A stretch of 11,246 bases of DNA from Nitrospirota bacterium (GCA_021838765.1 JAKCCY010000091.1:1-11246); one strand, 5' to 3'. Counted from the first letter of the stretch, positions 1 through 7,143 are shown. The notes: generated from the letters alone by a model not told the origin. Program-made: numbers and translations.

Positions 1-2
1 CT

Positions 3-899
3 CTTGAGACGGTCTATTCCCAAACGCTCCAGAACGTGGCGGTTCGCATCGATCTGGCGTTCCAGGCGTTTTTTCGCCGGGTCAAAAACGGTGAAGACCC
101 CGGCTATCCCCGATTCAAGGGAAAGGGGCAGTACTCTTCCCTGACCTTTCCCCAGTGGAATAGCGGATGCGATCTGACGGGAAAGGGACTCTCGAAGATC
201 GGGACCGTTCCCGTCATTCTCCATCGCCCGGTCGAAGGAAAGGTCAAGACCTGCACTGTTCTGAGGTCTTCCACCGGAAAATGGTGGGTGACGCTTTCCT
301 GCGAGGATGTTCCGGAGACGGTTCTTCCGTCGAATCCTCTCCCGGTGGGGATCGATGTGGGGATCAAAACCTTTGCCTCTCTTTCCGATGGAACGGCCAT
401 CGAAAACCCGACGTTCCTGAAACGCTCCGCCAAAAGGCTGGCGCAGGCCCAGCGGAAACTGGCTCTTCAGGAAAAAGGCTCTTCGGAACGAGCCAGGATC
501 AAAAAGGTGGTGGCGAAGATTCATGAACGGATCGCTTTTGAGCGATCCGACTTCGCCCATCAGGAAGCCCGAAAGATCGTCAATGCGTATGGACGGATCT
601 TTGTTGAGGATATTACGGTCAACGAAATGAACTCCCACCGATGCCTGAACCGAAGCATCCGTGACGTGGCGTGGTCGCAATTCTTCTTCTTTCTCTCGTA
701 CAAAGCTGAAAATGCTGGTCGGGAGTACCGGAAGGTGAATCCGGCCTATACAAGCCAGACCTGTTCCTCCTGTGGCCATCGGCAGAAGATGCCGCTGTCC
801 GACCGAACCTATCATTGTCCGTGCTGTGGTATGGAAAAGGATCGGGACCACAACGCCTCCCTGAATATTTTGAGACTCGGGCTGGAGTCTCCGGGTTAG
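3..899 (+). CDS. tnpB: TnpB, RNA-guided nuclease of an IS200/IS605-family element (5' end outside window)
   Basis: The reading frame is open from the left edge (codons from base 3), so the GTG at 36 is internal and the true start lies outside the window. About 298 residues are visible, whereas full TnpB proteins are usually near 370-400. All catalytic parts are present. RuvC-I is GIDVGIKTF with Asp at 354-356. RuvC-II is VEDITVNEM with Glu at 606-608. The zinc finger is CSSCG (first Cys 762-764) followed by CPCCG. RuvC-III is DRDHNAS with Asp at 846-848. In studied members TnpB is a guide-RNA-directed DNA endonuclease that helps the transposon persist at its donor site, and the guide is made from the element's own 3' end. 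No frameshift or stop is visible, so the nuclease could be active. No tnpA is visible, so whether this is a complete IS605 or a tnpB-only element cannot be told. Family assignment is very secure. Confidence 0.96.
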   Translation, partial: LETVYSQTLQNVAVRIDLAFQAFFRRVKNGEDPGYPRFKGKGQYSSLTFPQWNSGCDLTGKGLSKIGTVPVILHRPVEGKVKTCTVLRSSTGKWWVTLSCEDVPETVLPSNPLPVGIDVGIKTFASLSDGTAIENPTFLKRSAKRLAQAQRKLALQEKGSSERARIKKVVAKIHERIAFERSDFAHQEARKIVNAYGRIFVEDITVNEMNSHRCLNRSIRDVAWSQFFFFLSYKAENAGREYRKVNPAYTSQTCSSCGHRQKMPLSDRTYHCPCCGMEKDRDHNASLNILRLGLESPG

Positions 900-955
900 C
901 CCCGAGAAGCCCCCACGACAACCATTTCATGGTTTAGTGGCGGGAGCAGTCACTG
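870..955 (+). ncRNA. Probable 3' part of the TnpB omega (guide) RNA scaffold
   Basis: Two strong hairpins overlap and follow the tnpB stop. The first pairs 876-883 with 898-906 (one bulged C) and spans the stop codon. The second is a compound stem: 910-912 with 942-944, 913-916 with 937-940, and 920-925 with 929-934 around a TTC loop. In characterised elements the omega RNA is processed from the tnpB 3' region plus the right end, with the guide being the flanking DNA just after it. Position and structure fit that model. The 5' boundary of the RNA and the exact scaffold/guide junction are inferred, not seen. Confidence 0.55.
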
Positions 956-991
956 CGACGATGCCCGGAGCTTTTGAAAAAACATAAAAAA

Positions 992-1006
992 TACATTTTA
1001 AATGTA
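992..1006. repeat. 15-bp palindrome in an AT-rich spacer
   Basis: Two 7-base arms (TACATTT and AAATGTA) form a perfect inverted repeat around a single T. It sits in a strongly AT-rich patch (about 971-1019) between the IS605-type end and the c-di-GMP operon. It could be an operator or part of a promoter region for the gene at 1150, about 145 bases downstream. No consensus for a known regulator was recognised. Confidence 0.35.
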
Positions 1007-1053
1007 CTTTCTTTCGGGGGACAAGGTCATGTATTCTTGATCAGATGCGCGGC

Positions 1054-1104
1054 AAACCTCGTCCTTCAGGGCGGGGAAGGATAGCGCGGACGGCAGAGCC
1101 GTCC
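1054..1104 (+). repeat. Double hairpin resembling an IS605-type end, upstream of the HD-GYP gene
   Basis: The first hairpin pairs 1057-1064 with 1069-1076 (8 bp including G-T pairs) around a TTCA loop, preceded by AAA and followed by AAGGATAGC. From memory this closely resembles the right-end hairpin common in tnpB-bearing IS605 elements. The second hairpin is a perfect 7-bp stem (1088-1094 with 1098-1104) around AGA. No tnpB ends here, so this would be a solo end or relic of a second element. Alternatively the pair is simply 5' leader structure of the downstream operon. Neither hairpin has a following T-run, so an intrinsic terminator is unlikely. Confidence 0.45.
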
Positions 1105-1149
1105 TTAGTATGAGGATCGATCCATCATCAATTGCGTGCAGGAGAAGAC

Positions 1150-1887
1150 ATGAATCTGGTCGAGGGGAGCGGACCGATTTCAGGCGATCCGGGTACATCT
1201 CTTTTTGAAATCCTCCATCGGACAACGTTGGTTTTTCTTGAGGAGATGATGGACCAGCTCGACCGGTGGACATATGAGCGCCGGTTCCATTCTTACCGGG
1301 TCAGTCTGCTGGCGATTGAGGTCGGCAAGAGAATTTCCCTGCCAGCGAACCGTCTGATGACACTCAGGGCGGGAGCGCTTCTCCACGATGTCGGGAAAAT
1401 CAGGGTGCCGCAGGAACTTCTCAACAAGTCGGGTCCGCTCGATGCGGCTGAATGGACAGCGATGAAAGAACATCCACTCCATGGCCGCGCCATTCTTTCA
1501 AGGATACCGACGCTTTCCTTTGCCGGGGATGTCGTCTGTCAGCACCACGAGAGATGGAACGGGTCAGGATATCCTCATGGCCTCAAGTCTTCGGATATCC
1601 TGATTGAGTCCCGGGTTTTTGGAGTGGTTGACAGTTACGATGCGATGGTTTCTCGCAGGTCTTACAATGTTCCGAAGTCCCATGATGAGGCGATCGACGA
1701 GATCCGTCAAAACGCTGGAGTCCTTTTTGATCCGGATGTTGTTGACGGATTCCTCGAGATTCCGAAGTCCTTTTTCGATCAGCTGGAATCTGTTCATAGC
1801 CATACGCGTTTTATTCAGGACTCATTTGATCCGGCGGAGTATCTTTCGCTCCTGATTCCTTTGGGACAAAAGTCGAAAGGGACGTGA
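1150..1887 (+). CDS. Stand-alone HD-GYP domain protein, probable cyclic-di-GMP phosphodiesterase
   Basis: This 245-residue protein is almost entirely an HD-GYP domain, the family that hydrolyses c-di-GMP to pGpG or GMP at a di- or tri-metal site. Visible signature residues are HSYRV near 47, the HD pair in LLHDVGKI at 79-80, EHPLHG near 107-112, HHERWNGSGYP at 132-142 (HH and the GYP signature intact) and DSYD near 161-164. Nothing key appears to be missing. There is no receiver, PAS or transmembrane segment, and only about 30 residues precede the domain, so it is probably cytosolic and takes its signal from a partner. The ATG at 1150 follows AGGAGA at 1140-1145 and is preferred over an in-frame TTG at 1132. 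The stop overlaps the start of the diguanylate cyclase gene by one base, indicating coupled expression with an enzyme of opposite activity. Confidence 0.93.
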   Translation: MNLVEGSGPISGDPGTSLFEILHRTTLVFLEEMMDQLDRWTYERRFHSYRVSLLAIEVGKRISLPANRLMTLRAGALLHDVGKIRVPQELLNKSGPLDAAEWTAMKEHPLHGRAILSRIPTLSFAGDVVCQHHERWNGSGYPHGLKSSDILIESRVFGVVDSYDAMVSRRSYNVPKSHDEAIDEIRQNAGVLFDPDVVDGFLEIPKSFFDQLESVHSHTRFIQDSFDPAEYLSLLIPLGQKSKGT

Positions 1888-3614
1888 TGGAATCGATGAG
1901 AGACCAGACCATTCGTGATCGGCTCCACTCGCTTCTCAGGCGACTTCGTCTGGGGGCGGGGGCTTTTTTTATCGTCTGGGCAGGCTTTGTCCTTTTGTAC
2001 GTTTTCACAGGGCAGAGCATTCTGCAAGAAGAAGACAGGATCCGGACCACTGAAAAGATTGAAAACAGCTTCCTCTCCCTTCAGGAGCCACTGATTGTCT
2101 ACCTTGAAACACAAAGTCCCTCCCAGAAAATCCGGTTTGACACCATCCTTCAGGAGACTCTTGCCAGAATGCCTGCTGGTTCGGGCATCCTGGCGGAAAG
2201 TCGTTCCCGTTTGTTTGCCGAACGGGTCAGGGGAATGCTTTTCCAGGTGCAGGCGCTTGGAAATGCCCTGTTCGTTCCCGGGATTACACCCGGAGAGCGG
2301 CAACAGCTGACTCTTTCTCTGACGAACCTCCTTTTTGAGGCCGTGCACAACGATATCCATCCGTTCCTTCGCCACCTGAGGGCCAGTGAGCGCCGGACCA
2401 TCCACCGGATCATTCTGGTGATTTTCTTTAATCTCCTGTTTTTTGTTTCCGAGATTGTTTTGTTTTTGTGGCTTGAGGGTCTCCTGAAGGAGCTGATGGA
2501 GAATGCGGTCCTGAAACCGCTGGAACGTCTCGCGGTCTGGGCTTTGTCTGTGGCAAAGGGCGATTCTCCCGACTCTTTTTCACCGGAATCGATACCCAAA
2601 GATGCGGAGATGAGGGATCTGGTCGAGTCGATCAACATGATGAAGGACTCGCTTGTCATGGCGTTGGGACAAACCCGTCGAAAGCTCCAGCATAACGAAC
2701 TGTTGTCGATGATTATCCAGGCATCAGGATTTATGTCCAGGGAACAGGATGTCATCGATGTCTCCCGTCAGGCACTGATGACGGTGTTCGAAGACGAGAC
2801 GGTCGAAATCCATTTCAATCTCCGGAAAGAGGAAGGGATCGACGAATGCTGGGCGATCAGGAAAGGAGGTCTGATCAGCGATCAGGACTGGAGCGGTCTG
2901 GTCCGCTGTCATCAATGCGAGCATGCCCAGGAAGGCCGGACCTATTTGTGCTCTCCCATTCAGTCTGCGGAAGAAACGCTGGGAACCATTACCTTGAGAT
3001 CGGGTACCCGGATCGACTGGACGGACGAAGATCGAACCTTTCTCCGGGATGTTGCGGCTCATGTCGGCATGGCGCTTTCAAAGCTCAGGCTTTTGCACCG
3101 TCACAGGAATGAGGCGATCCTCGATCCTCTGACCGGCTTGTACAACAGGAGATATCTGGAGGATTTCTTTCAGAGGGTTTCTTCTCTCATGAGACGGCAC
3201 GGGAAGCCCCATAGCTTTATCATGCTGGACATCGACCACTTCAAGGAAATCAATGATGCCCATGGCCATGAAACAGGAGACAAGGTTCTGAAGGAGGTGT
3301 CGGATATTATCCGGGGAAGCATGCGGCAGGGGGAAGACATGCCAGCAAGGATCGGTGGGGAAGAGTTTGCGCTGATTGTTCATGGCGGGCGGGAGCAGGC
3401 TTTTGTTGTGGCGGAGAAGATCCGGAAAAAGGTTTCTGAGAACTGGGGACCATCCCGGGGGCTCAATGTCAGCATATCTGCAGGGATTTCGGAGTTTGCC
3501 CCCGACAGTGTCCTGTCAGGTGTGATGAAAGAGGCGGACGAGGCCCTTTATCGGGCGAAGAAAGAGGGCCGGAACAGGACCGTGATTTCGGGGGAAAGCA
3601 AGGGGCCCGACTGA
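1887..3614 (+). CDS. Membrane GAF-GGDEF diguanylate cyclase
   Basis: The protein has 575 residues. A first transmembrane helix lies near 23-41, a probably periplasmic sensory region of about 130 residues follows, and a second helix lies near 173-197. A HAMP-like linker (KPLERLAVWALS) and a GAF domain (about 270-400) lead to a C-terminal GGDEF domain (about 405-567). The catalytic motif is GGEEF at 490-494, a common active variant. DPLTGLYNRR (413-422) and LDIDHFKEIND (447-457, metal-binding Asp 448) are intact. It should condense two GTP into c-di-GMP. Six bases upstream of GGEEF the Asp of the product-inhibition site is kept, but the Arg expected three residues before it is Gln, with Arg one place further out. 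ATG at 1887 is chosen over GTG 1884 because GGGA (1879-1882) is well spaced for it. The gene overlaps the HD-GYP gene by one base (TGATG) and ends 11 bases from a convergent gene. Confidence 0.93.
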   Translation: MESMRDQTIRDRLHSLLRRLRLGAGAFFIVWAGFVLLYVFTGQSILQEEDRIRTTEKIENSFLSLQEPLIVYLETQSPSQKIRFDTILQETLARMPAGSGILAESRSRLFAERVRGMLFQVQALGNALFVPGITPGERQQLTLSLTNLLFEAVHNDIHPFLRHLRASERRTIHRIILVIFFNLLFFVSEIVLFLWLEGLLKELMENAVLKPLERLAVWALSVAKGDSPDSFSPESIPKDAEMRDLVESINMMKDSLVMALGQTRRKLQHNELLSMIIQASGFMSREQDVIDVSRQALMTVFEDETVEIHFNLRKEEGIDECWAIRKGGLISDQDWSGLVRCHQCEHAQEGRTYLCSPIQSAEETLGTITLRSGTRIDWTDEDRTFLRDVAAHVGMALSKLRLLHRHRNEAILDPLTGLYNRRYLEDFFQRVSSLMRRHGKPHSFIMLDIDHFKEINDAHGHETGDKVLKEVSDIIRGSMRQGEDMPARIGGEEFALIVHGGREQAFVVAEKIRKKVSENWGPSRGLNVSISAGISEFAPDSVLSGVMKEADEALYRAKKEGRNRTVISGESKGPD

Positions 3615-3625
3615 GAAAATCTCCT

Positions 3626-4858
3626 TCAGTTCTTGTAGAGAAGAAGGTAAAGATGTTTATGGCCAAAAATGGCCAGCTTCTTTTGGTCCGTTGACCAGAA
3701 TCCCGGGATGGGGCGTGCATTGTCCGGAAGGCTTATGATGATGGCTTTTTTCAGGAGGAGTGTTTCCGGGAAATTTCTTGCGAGAGGGCGTCTGTGGGAG
3801 ATGACATCTTCAAGATAGGCCCGGTTGATCGTTGCGAGGGTCCAGCTCCCGTTTCTTTTGAGGTGCAGAAGGAATGTCTCCCGGGTCCCTGAAAGGATGC
3901 CGTCTGCCGGCAATGTAGCGGTATCGACCGGGTGGCATGGCCCGATCTTCGATGAGATCTCTCCGGAAGGGATCTGGCAGACAACGGACGGGTCTCCCGC
4001 AAAAAGGACTCCGGTCTGTCCTATCGGAATCATCCCCATGGAGACGTCGACGGTCCCGGGTATCCTGATGGGGAGATTCGAGACCGACTTTTCGGTCGGT
4101 CTTTCCCGTTTGAGCAGGAATAGCCTGCAGGAGAGGCAGTCGTTTTTTTCGACCCGGCTTCTTCGAATGGCCGGCAAGGTCTCCGGTCCCTCCGGAGATC
4201 CCGTTGAGAGTTTTTCTGTCAGGGCCTCGACCGGGGATGTTGAAATAATGGTTCCCGGGGTGAAGAGGAGGCTATGTCCGTTTAAGACCTCTCCGTTGTT
4301 GAATGAAATCCACAGGGTTTCATTCGCCTTGTCGAGGGTCATCTCCCGGATCGGGGTTCGTCCGCTTTTTGGCATGAAATCCGTATAGCCTGCAATCTGT
4401 TTCTGGTCTGGAGAGAGTTTCAGGACTCTCAGAATTGGCTCTCCTGACGGGCTGAGGCCAGAAAGGTAGGCCAGATGGTTTCCAAGTGCGATCGACGAGA
4501 TCCGTGAGAGGGTTTCGGGTGCCGGAAGCGGGATGTCGACCCACTGCTCATGAAAAAAATGGGAAGATCCCATCGGATGGTCAAGTGTGAACATGTGAAG
4601 GACAGCCGGGCCTTCCGGGTTGAAAAAGAGAAATCGCCTGGCATCCCTGGATGCGAAGAGAAAGCTGTCCTGAATATGGGTCCCTGGCGGTAGTGGAAGC
4701 GTCAGAAAGTATTTTTTGTCTTTGGGAACGGGAACCATGAATGCCGAGAGGGATATGATAAGGAAAAGTCCGACGAAGACAGAAAACAGTCCACGAAAGG
4801 AGTTCAAGGTGAGTGGACGTTTTCTGGTGTTCCACCCAAAGCCAGCCGGAGGTCTCAA
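3626..4858 (-). CDS. Uncharacterised membrane-anchored protein, possibly beta-propeller-like
   Basis: I do not recognise this 410-residue protein. It has a basic N-terminus, then one hydrophobic segment (about 22-42) that could be a signal anchor or uncleaved signal. The remainder is rich in short alternating beta-type stretches with recurring SPDG-like turns and phrases such as RVLKLSPDQKQIAGY and TLWISFNNGEVL. These suggest repeated beta blades, but that is only an impression. Four cysteines (241, 244, 294, 308) include a CLSC pair and may form disulfides if the domain is outside the membrane. The TTG start is supported by AGGAGA (complement of 4866-4871) seven bases upstream and a stop codon just before it in frame. 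The gene stands alone: it faces the cyclase gene at its 3' end with only 11 bases between, and a long non-coding stretch lies upstream. Coding status is fairly sure; function is unknown. Confidence 0.8.
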   Translation of the reverse strand: MRPPAGFGWNTRKRPLTLNSFRGLFSVFVGLFLIISLSAFMVPVPKDKKYFLTLPLPPGTHIQDSFLFASRDARRFLFFNPEGPAVLHMFTLDHPMGSSHFFHEQWVDIPLPAPETLSRISSIALGNHLAYLSGLSPSGEPILRVLKLSPDQKQIAGYTDFMPKSGRTPIREMTLDKANETLWISFNNGEVLNGHSLLFTPGTIISTSPVEALTEKLSTGSPEGPETLPAIRRSRVEKNDCLSCRLFLLKRERPTEKSVSNLPIRIPGTVDVSMGMIPIGQTGVLFAGDPSVVCQIPSGEISSKIGPCHPVDTATLPADGILSGTRETFLLHLKRNGSWTLATINRAYLEDVISHRRPLARNFPETLLLKKAIIISLPDNARPIPGFWSTDQKKLAIFGHKHLYLLLYKN

Positions 4859-4871
4859 GTCTGTTTCTCCT

Positions 4872-5661
4872 GTCTAGATCCTTGCAAGATGGCCATGTTT
4901 TCTGTTGTCGGAGAAGTTTGAATTCTCTTCCTGACGACTCCCCTTTTGGAGAAGGGGATGGATCGAGGGGCCTGAAAGGTCAGACCGCCGAAGGGACTTT
5001 TTCGCCTCCGGAGAGTCGCTGCGGGCTTGCCCAGTCCTGAGAGTACTCTTTTCGGCATTGGTGTCGGCGTTCTCCTTAATAATCGCAGGCGGAGCCGGTT
5101 GGGTTTATGTGCCGGAGAACATGTCCCTGCGAGAGGCTGGATCCGTTCTCTGGAAACTTGAGTGCTCACTGCCGGGTCCACAGAGGGCAGGAACGGTCCT
5201 GGGTCAACGCCTCCTGCGATCCCGATAAAACGCAAAGGTCCAAATTGCAACGCCAGCTTCATGGCGGGTTGTTTACGCCGGAAATTATCATTGGCCTCAG
5301 GGAAAAGTCAATCGAACTCAGGCGCGGAAGATATTGCTTTTCCACTTGGTCTTTGTGACGCGAGCTGCATCTCTTGATCCAACTCCCCCCGAGGGTGGCA
5401 GGCTCTGTTGTAGTGCTTCCTCACTTACAAGATGCCGAAAAGGGGGAATATGAGGAACGACCGTTCCGTCCGCGCTGATCTTGCCCGTCCTGGACGGCGA
5501 TCTGTCTTTCGATTCGTGGTAAAGTAGCGATCTGTATCCTTTTCGACGTATTTTTGTTCCTGGGAAACGGAAAGTTTCTGCGGGCACAGTTTGTCACACG
5601 TATCGTTGGCCTTCGAGAAGCCGTTGGGGCGCTCCGGGGCAAAAAATCGGGAGAGCTGAAT
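4872..5661. other. Long intergenic region with hairpins and no convincing gene
   Basis: About 790 bases separate the divergent genes at 4858 (minus) and 5662 (plus). Structures seen are a perfect 7-bp hairpin (4939-4945 with 4952-4958, loop TTGGAG), a 5-bp hairpin (5251-5255 with 5262-5266) and a 13-bp palindrome at 5485-5497 (arms CCGTCC and GGACGG around one T). Several ORFs of 60-135 residues exist on both strands but lack good ribosome binding sites or family features. The best of them is listed separately. The region may hold the promoters of both flanking genes, an RNA gene, or a decayed gene. No clear -35/-10 pair was found. Confidence 0.6.
5058..5228 (+). CDS. Doubtful small membrane-protein ORF in the intergenic region
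   Basis: This frame is open from 4935 to the TAA at 5226-5228, but its first usual start codons are TTG 5058 and GTG 5061, giving about 56 residues. The product would begin with a hydrophobic stretch (LVSAFSLIIAGGAGW) followed by VYVPENMSLREAGSVLWKLE, which reads more like protein than the other frames do. Against it, there is no properly spaced Shine-Dalgarno sequence and the tail is rich in Arg and Gly. A neighbouring frame continues with GLFTPEIIIGLREKSIEL to a stop at 5356-5358, so a frameshifted remnant of one larger gene is possible. I cannot assign a function and am not confident that it is translated. Confidence 0.2.
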   Translation: MVSAFSLIIAGGAGWVYVPENMSLREAGSVLWKLECSLPGPQRAGTVLGQRLLRSR

Positions 5662-7143
5662 ATGTTGTCGATTTTGCCAGAAAAAAAGGATGGGCAATTT
5701 CCGCTGCTGTTATGGGGAAGATGGGAAAGTGGCCGGAAGCAGGAATCCGGAATGCCGCTGACGCGTTTGATTGCTGGCCCTGAGGGAAGCGATCCATGGC
5801 GATATGCACTTGGGGACACTCAGACCGTTTCATCGGTTCTTGAGGGGCTTCCTCAAGCTTCCAGGGTGATGGGGGCAATGACCCGTAACCGCCGCTCCGC
5901 CATTTTGGCGGAGACAGCAAGGCTCCTCGAGATCAACAGGGATGCTCTGGCAAACCTTCTTGTCTGCGAAGTCGGAAAACCGATCGCGGCTTCCCGGTTC
6001 GAAGTTGAGCGGGCAGCAACGACCTTTCTGCTTGCTTCCCGGTTGGCGGGAGATTTCGGGAGCCGGCTGCTTCCCGGAGATATCGTGCCCCAGGGGGTGC
6101 GTATGACCGGTATGGTTGAGCGGGTCCCGATCGGTCCGGTTCTTGCCATCACCCCCTACAATTTTCCGTTGAATCTTCTGGCGCACAAGGTTGCTCCGGC
6201 TTTGGCTTCAGGATGTCCTGTCATTGTCAAGCCGGCTCCGAAGGGAGTTCTCTCGGCCCTGGCGCTGGGAAAGATCCTTCTTTCGGCCGGTCTTCCTCCT
6301 GAAGCCCTGTCGATTGTTCCATGTGATATTCCGGAAATCCTCGCGATGGTGGATGCTCCTCAAATCCCTGTGGTTTCTTTTACCGGATCGGCGGATGTCG
6401 GCTGGTCCCTGAGGGACCGTGCCCCAAGAAAGCAGGTTCTTCTCGAGCTTGGGGGAAACGCAGCGGTCATGGTTCTAAACGATGCTCCGGAAGAAGGACT
6501 GTTCGATCGTCTGATGGCCGGTGCATTCGCCTACTCCGGTCAGGTCTGTATCTCGATTCAGCGGATTCTGGTTGATCGTTCGCGTTATGACCGCTTCCTT
6601 GACGGCTTTGTCCGGCGTGTGGAGAAGATGGTGAAGGATGGGGGGGTCGGAGATCCGGGCGCACAGGGAACCTTGATGGGGCCACTGATTTCGGAGGCTC
6701 ATGCCCGGCGGGTTCATGAAAAAGTCCTGTCCGCAATGGCGAGAGGAGCATCATCCTCCCTTCCGGTGACACGCAGGGAATCCCTTCTCGATCCGGTGAT
6801 CCTGAGCGGGACCGATGCCGATGATCCCATTGAGCAAGATGAGATTTTTGGACCGGTGGTGACAGTGAATCCTTTTGATTCTCCCGAAGAGGCGGTTCAA
6901 AGGGTCAATCATTCACGATTCGGGATCCAGGCGTCGATCATGACCGGTTCATTGGAAAAAGGGATACTGATGGCCGGTGCGATTGAGACGGGCGGGGTTC
7001 TTGTTAATGAAATCCCGACATTCCGGCTCGATCACTGGCCTTATGGAGGAGTGAAAGAGTCGGGCAAGGGATGGGAGGGTGTTGCCTATGCAATGGAAGA
7101 GATGACCCGTCCCAGACTTCTGGCGTACCGTCTTCATGGATGA
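5662..7143 (+). CDS. NAD(P)-dependent aldehyde dehydrogenase
   Basis: This 493-residue protein is a full-length aldehyde dehydrogenase, oxidising an aldehyde to the acid or a thioester with NAD(P)+. Visible family motifs are ITPYNFPLN (Asn 167, oxyanion hole), VKPAP (Lys 190, cofactor), SFTGSADVG near 239-247, LLELGGNAAV with the general base Glu 262, GQVCISIQR with catalytic Cys 296, and EIFGPVV with Glu 394. The C-terminal block (VNEIPTFRLDHWPYGGVKESG) resembles the lactaldehyde / phosphonoacetaldehyde / non-phosphorylating glyceraldehyde-3-phosphate dehydrogenase branch. The true substrate cannot be read from the sequence. ATG 5662 is chosen because GGGAGAG at 5649-5655 precedes it by six bases. 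An in-frame TTG at 5554 would add 36 residues with no family match. It is monocistronic as seen, and convergent with the small zinc-ribbon gene. Confidence 0.95.
   Translation: MLSILPEKKDGQFPLLLWGRWESGRKQESGMPLTRLIAGPEGSDPWRYALGDTQTVSSVLEGLPQASRVMGAMTRNRRSAILAETARLLEINRDALANLLVCEVGKPIAASRFEVERAATTFLLASRLAGDFGSRLLPGDIVPQGVRMTGMVERVPIGPVLAITPYNFPLNLLAHKVAPALASGCPVIVKPAPKGVLSALALGKILLSAGLPPEALSIVPCDIPEILAMVDAPQIPVVSFTGSADVGWSLRDRAPRKQVLLELGGNAAVMVLNDAPEEGLFDRLMAGAFAYSGQVCISIQRILVDRSRYDRFLDGFVRRVEKMVKDGGVGDPGAQGTLMGPLISEAHARRVHEKVLSAMARGASSSLPVTRRESLLDPVILSGTDADDPIEQDEIFGPVVTVNPFDSPEEAVQRVNHSRFGIQASIMTGSLEKGILMAGAIETGGVLVNEIPTFRLDHWPYGGVKESGKGWEGVAYAMEEMTRPRLLAYRLHG

Larger units (their letters stand above)
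3..955 (+). mobile_element. IS200/IS605-family insertion element, right-hand part
   Basis: The tnpB gene runs off the left edge. After its stop comes a compact series of inverted repeats of the kind found at the right end of IS200/IS605 elements, ending in GGGAGCAGTCAC. These elements have subterminal hairpins rather than terminal inverted repeats and make no target duplication. The exact right boundary therefore cannot be fixed from one copy, and the end given here is an estimate (roughly 945-960). The left end and its target-adjacent motif are outside the window. Confidence 0.75.

Noticed and set aside
1040..1110. c-di-GMP riboswitch (GEMM class I) in front of the HD-GYP/GGDEF operon, suggested by GGCAAACC
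   Set aside because: Only the short GGCAAACC resembles the consensus. The GNRA tetraloop, the GACGCAAAGCC core and the second conserved stem are missing, and the loop is TTCA. An IS605-type end fits better.
1815..2405. 196-residue minus-strand ORF
   Set aside because: It is antisense to the start of the diguanylate cyclase gene, which has clear family motifs. It is a shadow.
2895..2965. Cysteine cluster (CHQC and a later Cys) in the GAF domain as a metal or redox sensor
   Set aside because: Similar Cys positions are common in GAF domains of many GGDEF and kinase proteins, so this alone does not support a special sensor.
3825..4388. 187-residue plus-strand ORF
   Set aside because: It is fully antisense to the 410-residue minus-strand gene, with no ribosome binding site and unnatural composition.
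4855..5262. 135-residue minus-strand ORF in the long intergenic region
   Set aside because: The sequence is very rich in Arg and Pro, has no ribosome binding site before the ATG at 5262, and runs through the well-supported upstream region of the gene starting at 4858.
5554..5661. N-terminal extension of the aldehyde dehydrogenase from TTG 5554
   Set aside because: ATG 5662 has a well-spaced GGGAGAG and gives the usual family length. The extra 36 residues match nothing expected.
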